Shown in pieces: positions 54,780 to 64,000 of a stretch of DNA of 64,000 nt. Source of the DNA: Turnera subulata (taxonomy: Eukaryota; Streptophyta; Magnoliopsida; Malpighiales; Passifloraceae). The stretch spans positions 51,367 through 115,366 of the forward strand of contig JAKUCV010006160.1 in the NCBI GenBank assembly GCA_028386065.3, in the 5' to 3' direction. Each line of letters starts with the position of its first letter. Positions within the stretch are counted from its first letter, which is position 1. The notes beneath the pieces were generated by a model. It saw nothing but the letters and a program-made list of their open reading frames with translations, was not told the origin of the DNA and ran no database searches. The position numbers and the translations under genes are program-made.

Positions 54780-55549
54780 TTAACAAGTCACTGGTTAATT
54801 CTGCTAGTACTTAAACATTTGTCCCTTCTTATGGTGTGAGGAAAAGTACTAGACTGCATTTGCTCGAGAGACAGAGTTAAGCTCTTAATGTTCTTCATAT
54901 CCCTTACGGATGGTGTATGGCGTGCGGTATACACTTGATGAGATCACCTATGTGAGTGTGGAATGGGGCCGTTCATATGAGGATGTGTTTGCAAGTGCAC
55001 CTGTAGGGCACTCATGAATTTCCAGGCGCGCGCACGGCCGTAATGCGCAAAATCGCGATAACGCCAAGAATTGTGACTAAAGTATAGATAATGGAAAACA
55101 CAATCATGCATGATAAAATGTATGTGTGATTAGGTTGACCATTTCTATATATAAACTAACGTTGATACATATATGAGATGTATGTGAAAGAAAGTGGTTA
55201 ATGAAATTAACACACAAAAGAATGCACACTTCATTCTTGAGAAAGAAACACATCAAACACTAGTCTCTAGCTCTCGGAAATTCTGCAGCTAGCACTGCGG
55301 TTCGGGAGTGCTCGGGTTAGTAATCGTGTGATGATTGCTAGCGGTCATCGATGGTTCGTGTGGATACCGTAGAGGAGTCAAATTTCTGTCCGGTTCTTGC
55401 TGATTCGGATCATCAGTTGAGTGAAAGATCTCAACCTAACCAAGTACGAATTTTTGTTATTCGGTTTACCTCGTTTCACATGGATCCTCCATTAGTTCCG
55501 GGTTTTCCGCTGCGCATATTGTCTCTTTTTGCATACCCGGTTACTTACA
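54780..55549 (+). repeat. Copia LTR ending inside the SIRE-like element C
   Basis: The end TACCCGGTTACTTACA at 55549 and the blocks TTCGTGTGGATACCGTAGAGGAG (55356) and TTTTCCGCTGCGCATATT match, in reverse, the solo LTR at 31606. TATA box CTATATATAAAC near 55147. The left boundary is uncertain and may lie anywhere from 54780 to 55080. It interrupts the RNase H tail of the element that follows. Confidence 0.65.
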
Positions 55550-58500
55550 TAATCTTAGTGAGTTGATCCTCTTTGAGTGGGTGTGTAAAGATATTAGCAA
55601 GCTGATTTTCAGTCTTCACGAATTCAATTGCCACATCCTTCTTCAACACATGATCTCGGATAAAATGATGTCTCACTTCAATGTGCTTGGTCCGAGAGTG
55701 TTGTACAGGATTCTTGGTCAAATTAATAGCACTAAAGCTGTCATAATAGATTGGCACATAATTAAATGTTATTCCATAATCACTTAAGGTTTGTTTCATC
55801 CATAGGACTTGTGCACAACAAGCTCCTGCTGCAACATATTGAGCCTCAGTGGTTGAGGTTGCAATAGAATTTTGCTTCTTGCTTGACCAAGGCACAAGAG
55901 ACTGTCCAAGTAATTGGCATGTCCTACTTGCGGTTTTTCGATCTAATGTGCACCCTGCAAAATCTGCATCTGAATAACTTGTTAGCTCAAAAGTGCTGAC
56001 TTTATGATACCATAAACTAAGTGAGGATGTTCCCTTAAGATACTTGAATATGCGTTTAATAGCTTTTAGATGTGACTCTTTAGGACATGATCGAAATCTT
56101 GCACATAAGCAGACACTAAACATAATGTTAGGTCTTGTATCAGTGAGATAAAGAAGACTCCCTATCATGCCTCTGTACATTTTTATATCAACATCTTTAC
56201 CATGTTCATCCTTGTCAAGTTTGGTGGATGTGCTCATTGGGGTGGCACTAGGCTTGGTTTCACTCAAACCAAATCGCTTCAGCAACTCCCGAGTATGCTT
56301 AGCTTGGTTAATGAAAATACCACCATCAAGCTGCTTAACTTGGAATCCCAGAACGAAATTTAGCTCACCCATCATAATCATTTTGAATTCACTATGCATA
56401 AGCTTCTCAATTTCCTTACAAAGCAAATCATTAGTAGCTCCAAACAAAATAACATCAACATAGATTTGCACAATGATAACATCACTTTTGTTAGTTCTAA
56501 CAAACAATGTTGAATCAACTTTGCCTCTAGAGATGCCTCTAGACACAAGAAAAGAGTTTAATTTATCATATCATGCTCTAGGACCTTATTTAAGTCCATA
56601 TAATGCCTTTTAAGCTTATAAACATGCTTAGGATGGTCATGACATTAAAAACTAGGTGGTTGCTCTATATAGACCTCTTCTAGGATATGTCTATTTGAGA
56701 ATGCACTCTTAATATCCATTTGATAGAGTTTAAATGATCTATATGATGCAAATGCAAGTAGCATGCGTATAGATTCTAACCTAGCAAGAGGAGCAAAGGT
56801 CTCATCATAATCAATACCTTCTTCTTGATTGTAACCTTGAGCAACTAACCTTGCTTTGTTTCTTACCACAACTCCAGTCTCATCAAGTTTGTTTCTGAAA
56901 ATCCATTTGGTTCCAATGACTGGATGCTCAGCAGGTCTAGGCACAAGTTCCCAAACGTCACTTCTCTTGAACTGATTTAATTCTTCTTGCATCGCTATCA
57001 CCCAATATTCATAAAAAATGGCCACTTTTGCACTTTTAGGTTCCACTTATGAAAGGAATGCAAGATGAGAGTTGACATTGTGCATTGAGGATCTGGTAGT
57101 CACCCCTCTGGATAAGTCTCCAAGAATAACCTCTGTTCAAGAGTCCCATGGGTGCTCTCACATTTCCATGAGAAGTAGATCCTTGTTCTGCATTGTTTGC
57201 TTTTTGCCCAAAACCACATGGTTCCATCACTGGTTCCATGTTTGGCTGTGAACCTGGTTGCACGGTTGGTTCTTACATGGGCAGTGAAAGAGGCTCCAGT
57301 TCAGGAGGTTCTTCCTCTTTTTCAGCAGTCCCATTAATGCTTATCATCTGTGGTTGATCCTCAGGTACAGCATCTATGACTATTTCATCATATGCATCAC
57401 ACGGGTCATTCTCATCAAAAACAGCATGCATGGTTTCTTCAACAATCAAGGTTCTCTTGTTATAGACATGAAATGCTTTACCAGTTAGAGAGTATCCAAG
57501 AAATATACCATCATCAGCTTTAGCCTCAAATTTATCAATGTTGTCCTTAGTATTGAGAATGTAGCACTTAGACCCAAATACTCTAAAATAACCAATGCTT
57601 GGTTTCTTATCAAACCAAATCTCATAGGGGGTCTTTTCAATCAAAGGACGCAATGATACCTATTTATAATGTAACAAGGTGTGTTTACACCCTCTGCCCA
57701 GAAGTAGGCAGGTAACTTATGCTTATTAAGCATAGTTCTAGCTATTTCTTGCAAAGTTCGATTCTTCCTTTCAATAACCCCATTTTGCTGAGGTTTTCTA
57801 GGAGTCGAAAAATTGTGTTCAATGCCACTTTGTTCACAGAAGTGTTTAAATACAAGATTATCAAATTCTCCACCATGATCACTTCTAATTTTTTAAATCT
57901 TGCAACCTTTTTCATTTTGTAGACGCCTAACAAGAGTACCAAATTCACAGTATGCATGATCTTTTTGCGCAAGAAATAACACCCAATTATTTCTTCAATA
58001 ATCATCCACAACCACAAATGCATAACTTTTACCACCTAGACTTACTGTTCTCATAGGTCCAAACAAGTCAATGTGCAGTAGTTCAAAGGGCCTAGATGTA
58101 GAAATAGTATGCTTAGGTTTAAAGGAACTTTTAACCTGCTTTCCAAGCTGACAGGCTCTGCAAGTGGTTTCTTTTTCATATTTGAGCTTGGGCAGACCTC
58201 TTACCAACTCCTTTTTGGACAAATTTGAGATGAGCTCCAAATTTGAATGGCCAAGCCTTCTATGACAAAGGGTTGGTGTCTCTATTCTTGCACTTAGACA
58301 CTTGAACTCAGGGTCAGAAACATTGCATAAGTTTATAGAATATATGTTGCCTTTTCTGTTACAAACAAAAACCACTTGGTTTTGGTCTAAAACCAAACAT
58401 CTAGTTGCCTCAAAAACAACCTTGTAACCTTTGTCACATAAATAGCTAATACTTAACAGATTATACTTTAGATTATCAACCAATAAAACATGCTCAATAA

Positions 58501-58660
58501 CAGGGTTAGAACCAACATTACCAAGACCAAGGATCTTTTCTTTTGACATATCACCAAAAGTTACATTATCTCGGTCCTTTTCAATTAGGGATGAAAACAT
58601 GGATGAGTCTCCTGTCATATGCCTTGAACACCCACTGTCCAAGATCCATTCATCCCTAAT
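55550..58660 (-). pseudogene. pol: Copia Pol: protease, integrase, reverse transcriptase, RNase H
   Basis: Protease: WILDSGCSRHMTGD (58642). Integrase: zinc finger CHRRLGHSNLEL...CRACQLGK (58270-58150), then HIDLFGPMRTV with the first catalytic D. After a frame change come the CEQSG/EHNFS-like part (57850) and RPLIEKTPYEIWFDKKPSIG, FRVFGSKCYILN (57653-57500). Reverse transcriptase from 57046: WELVPRP, VIGTKWIFRNKLDETG, VARLVAQGYNQEEGIDYDE, FAPLARLESIRMLLAFAS. The catalytic box at about 56460 reads IYVDVILFG, so YVDD has become YVDV. RNase H: SYSDADFAGC, STTEAQYVAAGA, YYDSFSAINLTKNPVQHS, RTKHIEVRHHFIRD and the tail LANIFTHPLKEDQL to 55550. Several stops and shifts (57990-57660, 57270, 56645-56550) confirm it is dead. 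Confidence 0.9.
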
Positions 58661-58675
58661 ATCCTGTCAACATGA

Positions 58676-60487
58676 TCAAGTTTTAGGTACCCAAACTGAC
58701 TTGGGTCCTTCAGGGTTAGGCTTGGTTCCTTTCGGAACCCACACATACCTCACATTACTGTTTCTCTTCTCAAACCAACAGGTTCTAATACCATGACTAG
58801 CTTTACCATAGAAATAACAAGTAATATGAGATGTACTAGATCTATGTGAATGCATATGATAGTTTCTCCTAGGTGGATACATGTTTGTCCTAGGTGTATA
58901 TGGTTTTCCAGACCTAGTTCGAACAGATGGCACATACTGGTTTGGTTTATCAAAAACCACATTGGAATCATTTGGTTTGTATGCCTTTTTAAGAGATCTG
59001 TTTCTATATTGCATCCTGGATCCTATCTTAGCATTCTTTGTAGTCTGATATGGTTTGTTAGCATGCACATGAGTAGTAACAGGCACATCAGATCCTGCCT
59101 TGACAAAATGCACAGAAGTGTTTGGTTTTTCAAAAACCATATGTGTAGCTCCTATTCCTTCTTTGCTGACCTAACAATATATTTAGATTTTCAGTTCCAC
59201 TAGTGAATTTCTCAAGACAATGTTTAAGTTATCTAACTTCCTCTTTAAGCTTACCTTTTTCTATAACCAACAACTCATTATTAGCAATACTAGAAGCATT
59301 TTTCTTTTCTAGTTCACTAAGAGCAACTTTTTCAGCTTTTAGAGTTTCATATGACCTAAGCATTTCAGTGTGAGCAGTATCAAGCTTTTCACATACATAA
59401 GTAAATCAATGCACTTCTTATATGCTTTGTCCTTTTTATGAGCTTCCTTATACTTATCAAGCAGTTCACAGAAAGCATCTTGTAATTCATCAAAAGTAAA
59501 ATCAGGTAAATCATCTACCTCAGAGTCTTCTTGAGCCATGAAACACAAGTTTGCCGCCTCATCCGTCTTTGAATCCCTTGAAGAATCTGAGTCGTCCCAA
59601 GCAACCATGACCTTCTTTCCTTTGGTTCTTGAAGAATCATATTTGTTCTTCCTTTGTAGAGGGCACTCAAATTTGATGTGACCAGGGCAGTTGCAACCGA
59701 AGTAGATCAGAGGATCCTTTTTAGGCTCATCCATCTTCACACCTCTAGGACTTTTTCCCTTGAGTTGCTTCTTGAAATATCGTACAAATCTTTTAGTAAG
59801 AAGTGCAACATCAGAATCACTGTCTTCATCATGTGATTCTTGGGATTTCAGAGCCAGGTCCTTCTTCTTTGGTTCCTTGGTTTCAAGCTTGGAACCATGC
59901 ACAATAATCTTGCCAATCAACTTATCATAGGTGAGGGTATTCAGGTTCTGAGCTTCTTCTATAGTAGTGACCTTTGGCTCCCACTCCTTAGGTAGAGACC
60001 TAAGTACCTTTGCAACCTTTTCTCTGTGTGTGATGACCTTCCTAAGGGTTGCGAGGCTGTTGCACATAATTGTGAAGCGAGTATCCATCTCTTGTATGGT
60101 TTTACCAGAAACCATCTGAAACAGTTCATAGTCTCTCATGAGATGAATGAGTCTTGACTCCTTCACTTGGTTTGTGCCTTCGTGAGTGACACATAGAAGT
60201 CTCCAGATCTCATGGGCAGTCTCACAAGAACTGACTCTTTGGAACTCACTCTCACTTGTACAACAAAGAAGGACATTCTTGGCTTGAGCATCAAGCTTAG
60301 CTCTTTTGAGCTCATCGTCTGACCAGAACTGCATGTCCCTTAGTGGTCTGGCATAAAGGTATTGGACTATGTTCCACATCTCTTGATCTTTGCCTTCAAG
60401 GAAGATCTACTTTCTGAACTTCCAGTAATCAAAGTTTCCACCATCGAAGTAGGGTGCTTTGTTGATGCTATTTCCCTCATAATCCAT
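58676..60487 (-). pseudogene. gag: Copia Gag of SIRE-like element C
   Basis: ATG at 60487 opens MDYEGNSINKAPYFDGGNFD, YWKFRK, then a TAG at about 60410. The UBN2-type core is open from 60379: RLLCVTHEGTNQVKESRLIH, LFQMVSGKTIQEMDTRF. Both zinc knuckles have lost a cysteine. Near 59690 the motif reads YFGCNCPGHIKFEC (first Cys replaced by Tyr), and near 58830 it reads CYFYGKASHGIRTC (second Cys replaced by Tyr). The C-terminus keeps the lineage motif VRYVWVPKG and SVWVPKT (58676), after which the protease begins. A frame break lies between 59339 and 59140 in the coiled coil. Tyr for Cys is a single G-to-A change (TGT to TAT), consistent with decay of methylated DNA. Confidence 0.87.
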
Positions 60488-60529
60488 GATCTTTACCTCT
60501 GGATGTTACTCCTTTGTACTGAGGACGTG

Positions 60530-60542
60530 GCTCCGCTACCAA
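60530..60542 (-). other. Primer-binding site of SIRE-like element C
   Basis: The minus strand reads TTGGTAGCGGAGC, same variant as in elements A and B. Confidence 0.75.
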
Positions 60543-60543
60543 T

Positions 60544-61595
60544 TGTTAGCCCAAATAGGCCTGAGAGGGGGGGTGGGGTGAATCAGGCTACCCCTTAATC
60601 GCGGTTGGTTTCTGGTTTGGTTTCAGACAAACCAAACGGTTTTGTCACAAACCACTTACCAGCAAAACAGACAGGCAGAAATATAAGAGAGCAGAAGGAA
60701 GAAAGGATGACACAGTGATTTATAGTGGTTCCCCCTCTCCAGGTACCTCCACTACCTAAAGGACCCTCTTTTAGGATTTCAAACTCTCACTAACTTAGGC
60801 TTTTGCGGGATCAGCCTCAGCCTATTACAGAAACCAGGCTTTTGCAGGCTAAGCTCTAACCTTTACAAGAAAAAAGCTTTTGCAGGCTCAGCTCTAACCT
60901 TTTAGAAGTTTTTCTCAGGCTAAACTCTAACATTTCCCCAAATCTAATCCTAGATTTTAGATCCCAGCAAAACTAGACACTAGTCTTGCCTAAAACACTT
61001 CTCTTTGAAATAACTTATAGAACAAGAATAAACTCAAGTGAAAGCTCAAATAACTCAGGTATAAGCAAACTTGCAAACTTCAAAGCAATTCTCAATTGGC
61101 TGGGATGCTTTTTCAAGAAGCATTCCTTTTCCTAATATAGAGCTTGAGCAAGTGGGAGTAGGTAGGAAGATCTTCATCCAACGGCTCTAAGTACCTATCA
61201 GTTCATCATCCAACGGCTATGAGGTACAAGACAGTCTTCAGAGTTGACCCCATAATCCTCTAGCTGGTGTTGGGTTCATTTCAGGAAGTCCACTCTCTTT
61301 GCAACTCAATTACTTGAAAACATTCCATTTTTGGCAATCCGGGACCATAGGTGTGGACTACAATTGATAATTGAGCTTGGAGGTGAGAGATAAGTATTGC
61401 AGGTCTTCTTCTCTGCGATGGACCACTTCCTCTACCCGTTGGAGTAGTTGGGGGTTGAGGTTTAATGCTGTAAGGACCATCTGGGCTACTAGCAACTTGC
61501 AGCAGGACCACTTCTGATGTTGACAGTAAAGTGTGGGTTCTTCCAGAAACCAAGTCTGTTGTTTTTGGGTGGTTCTTGTACGAAACCACGCTACA
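60544..61595 (-). repeat. 5' LTR of SIRE-like element C
   Basis: 1052 bp, plus-strand ends TGTTAGCCCAAATAGG and GAAACCACGCTACA. Internal phrase GCTTTTGCAGGCT-AGCTCTAACC is repeated three to four times (60800-60935). Reverse match to the fragment at 11122-12046. Confidence 0.8.
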
Positions 61596-62000
61596 TATTA
61601 ATCAACACAAATATATACAAACATCTAACCAAGTTTGTTAATCATCAAAATCAATATATAATTATTCACTAAACATGATTAGTCATTAATAATCCTTATT
61701 AACCTCATGTTTAGGTCATCAAATACTAGTAATTAGGATTTTGTGGGCATCCTAATTGACCTAGTATATAAAGAACAACATATAGGGTTGTGGTCCCCAA
61801 GATTATTCCTGCGTCAGTTTTCTCTGCTCCATCACAGAAAAAACACACAAGGCATTGGAACCGAATCTTGGAAGCTCCCAATCCTCTTCGGTCAATATTC
61901 AGATTTATTCATCATGGATTCAGATACGCCTTACTTCTATACCAGATTATTATTCTTGATTGTCTAATAATTTATCTAGAAATTTGAGGCATTAGATGTC
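61596..62000 (+). repeat. Copia LTR (different family), 3' part
   Basis: TATA box TATATAAAG at 61765-61773, followed by a leader-like stretch with CACAGAAAAAACACACAAGG, and a PBS shortly after. The left end is cut by the LTR of element C at 61595. The exact LTR end between 61970 and 62000 is not clear. Confidence 0.5.
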
Positions 62001-62006
62001 AATAAA

Positions 62007-62024
62007 GGTAGCAGAGCCTGCTTG
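62007..62024 (+). other. Primer-binding site of the plus-strand copia fragment
   Basis: GGTAGCAGAGCCTGCTTG, close to the Ty1/copia consensus TGGTATCAGAGC. Confidence 0.6.
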
Positions 62025-63470
62025 ATTAAATTATTAGATGTCAAGGTAATTCAATTTTTGCGTGAATATTGTTTTCTGTTTGCTCAATCGTCATGTATAA
62101 AGTTATAAATTGGATTGACTGTTCAAATTGGCATACGGTTTTTGAGCTACACGATTTATTAAATTGGCCATGGATGTCATATGGTCTTTTAATTTGCCGA
62201 TTTGGATGGTTTCTTGACGATTCAATTTTGAACGGCATTGGAAATTGATATTGTTTTTTATTATTTGAGTGTAATCGTCTAATTCGGTTTCTTAGCAATT
62301 CAGCTTACAATAATATCAATTGTTTTTCTGACCCCTAGATATACATAAGCTTATCAATAATTTATGCGGTAAAAGCATTCAGACTTTGGTTGAAATTTTG
62401 GCTTGCAATTGCTTTTGCGATTTACTCTGAACATGTGATATTGCATGTGTTGAATATTAAATAATTGTTTTGGGTGAATGGTTTTGGATTCAACATATTG
62501 GGCATGCAATTTAATTCACAATTTCCACATTATATTATTTTAGTATGTGTGGTATTGATCCACTATTGTGGCATGCGCCAGATGAGAATTTTGAGATTGT
62601 TGCATTAGGTTTAAATTGCATAGGGTGCAGTGATTTATGCAACAGATTTTATTTTGGTCCCTATAGTTTGGTTTTTATCATTCCAGTCCTTACATGATAG
62701 ATTTACAATTTCATCCTTACGTGCAGATTATTTTATGATTTGCCCAAGAAGGATTAAAGTTAAGGAATATTTTATTCCTGCATAACATTTTTGTGATATT
62801 AAATTCAATTTCTGGTATTATATTATTTTGGAATGTCGAGTATTTTAATAGATTAATTGAAGCAATATGTTACCAACGTAACCTCTCTTGTGTAAATTAA
62901 TCTATTTTAAAATATGAGATGCGTGTATGTGTTATTTATGCGAATAGTAATCAGCCCAACGGATGATTGTTATTTGGCCAAATTGCACATACACTTGTGG
63001 TAATGAATATGTGATGATTGTCCAGTATGCCATGTGAATAATAAGTCGATCCAAAGAAATGCTTATTATTTGACAGGTCCAATCATCAATATTTGATTAC
63101 GACATTGAGAGTACCACTTACAAGTTGATATTTTATGTCCAACGATTAAAATATAAATGTTGTGCTAGGTATCTTGTTGGGGCCCATCACACAGATTGAA
63201 TTTAATTATTATGTTTTGCTTACGGTTTAAGTAATTGTGAGCTTAATGTGCTTAATTCTCTATTAAGTTACAACTTCTGCTTATTTGGTGTGTAAATATC
63301 AATCTTAATAATACTATTGACACAAATTTTGAAATCTGGATGAGAACATTATGATTGTTCTTAATTGCATAAGATATAGACTATGCGCTAAGGAAAGACT
63401 AACTTACCCCTCACACAGATAAAATTTCCCATATGGTTGAGCGGGATATTTAGAGGTGGGACTGTTACAA
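62025..63470 (+). other. AT-rich leader or decayed interior of the copia fragment
   Basis: No open frame with known content and no tandem array. The phrases ATTTGGCCAAATTGCACATAC and ACTTATTATTTGACAGGTCC show nothing recognisable. It lies between PBS and the gag remnant. Confidence 0.4.
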
Positions 63471-63790
63471 TCGCATGAGTCTCATGATCATAAGACATGC
63501 AATTCCAGAAACCTTCAGGGAGCAGTATGTCCATTGAGGATAGTGCTTAAAAGTTTCTTGAGAAACTTTAAAAGCACTTTGCCAAGAGCATAAAGGTTGA
63601 AACAAATTTATTAGTATCGAAATTTGTTTCTACACGCATAAGGATAGGGAATATAAGGAAGTACATCATGTAGATGTCTCATCTTTTCCTAAACTTAAAG
63701 GCATTAAAGTTAGAGCCTAAAGTCTTGCTCATATTTGGTATTTATATATCTTCTTGCACTCTATGGTAAATCTAAAGTGAGTTAAATACT
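63471..63790 (+). pseudogene. gag: Copia Gag remnant
   Basis: A degenerate plus-strand match to a copia Gag core. HAIPETFREQYVH is followed (after stops) by the pattern of F-L-E near 63555, then FAKSIKVETNLLVSKFVSTR (about 63578-63637) and IRKYIM-MSHLF-LKALKLE (63650-63720) across two frames. This resembles the UBN2 phrase F-x-K-S-D-K-A-E-x-x-x-L-x-S-K-L-V-S-x-R...I-R-E-Y-I-M. It ends where the next LTR begins (63802). No function remains. Confidence 0.55.
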
Positions 63791-63801
63791 CATAAGGAAT
63801 C

Positions 63802-64000
63802 TGTTGAAAATAATGTTTTGCTAACATCTCTTTATCTCATTCAGGTTTTGATAATGACAAATCAACCTTGTATTAAGATGATCATTATTATGGACCAAAA
63901 AGAAATAATCAAGACCAAGCCTTATGACATCAAAGAGTTCAAGAATGGATGTGAATGGATGTGACAAGATCAAGCAAGAAGAAAAAGATGAGTTAGGAAC
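63802..64000 (+). repeat. SIRE-like copia LTR, start; continues beyond the window
   Basis: TGTTGAAAATAATGTTTTGC followed by CTCATTCAGGTTTTGATAAT, GACAAATCAACCTTG. The same order (TGTTAGAAAA, GTTTTGCTAG, TCTCATAC-AG, TTTTGATAT-AACAAACC) is read on the minus strand from 37684 leftward. It is therefore a plus-oriented LTR of a related SIRE-like family. Confidence 0.7.

Larger units (their letters stand above)
55550..61595 (-). mobile_element. SIRE-like Ty1/copia element C
   Basis: 5' LTR 60544-61595, PBS 60530-60542, gag 60487-58676, pol 58660-55550. The 3' LTR and anything after RNase H are missing because another LTR abuts at 55549/55550. It differs from elements A and B: no AACATCGATGTT pairs in the LTR, and a clearly different Gag. 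Confidence 0.9.

Overview
The window is nuclear DNA of a flowering plant, most likely a eudicot. The evidence is its repeat content: SIRE-like Ty1/copia, Athila-like and Tat/Ogre-like Ty3/gypsy elements, a tRNA-derived SINE, and PIF/Harbinger, CACTA and MULE DNA transposons, in an AT-rich, intron-bearing sequence. I found no bacterial or organellar genes, no tRNA or rRNA gene and no intact cellular gene. Every retroelement reading frame I followed is broken by stops, frameshifts or insertions. The only hint of a host gene is two exon-like pieces on the minus strand flanking the Harbinger element.

Region by region. 1-680: end of a gypsy LTR that cut into a SIRE-like element (681-4061, minus). 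4062-4380: Athila-like LTR fragment. 4381-11121: Tat element A, with gag and protease on the minus strand and a plant-mobile-domain-like (PMD) ORF on the opposite strand. 11122-12046: copia LTR fragment. 12047-39565: remains of a second, plus-oriented Tat element (B), whose antisense PMD ORF is split by a SIRE-like element (13683-37684, minus). One LTR of that SIRE element was hit by an Athila element (13802-31209, 5-bp target duplication TACTG), which was itself hit by Tat element C (19034-28816, duplication CTTTG). The same SIRE LTR also took a solo LTR (31606-33159, duplication GATTC). 39708-39827: SINE with an 11-bp duplication. 40955-52267: an 11.3-kb PIF/Harbinger element (TTA duplication) carrying a DDE transposase, a Myb/SANT-like protein and an unexpected RNase H1 N-terminal/viroplasmin-like ORF. 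A CACTA-like element sits in the intron of the Myb gene, and a 1.6-kb MULE (10-bp duplication) splits the transposase. 52445-55549: copia debris. 55550-61595: a third SIRE-like element with degenerate gag-pol. 61596-63801: another copia fragment. 63802 to the end: start of one more SIRE-like LTR.

The nesting gives a relative order of insertion: Tat B, then the SIRE-like element, then Athila (and, independently, the solo-LTR element), then Tat C. The most unusual sequence structure is a phased array of the palindrome AACATCGATGTT in the SIRE-like LTRs. It comes in pairs 20-21 bp apart that repeat every 73-76 bp. The most unusual gene content is the viroplasmin-like ORF with a membrane tail inside the Harbinger element, and the antisense PMD ORFs in two different Tat elements.
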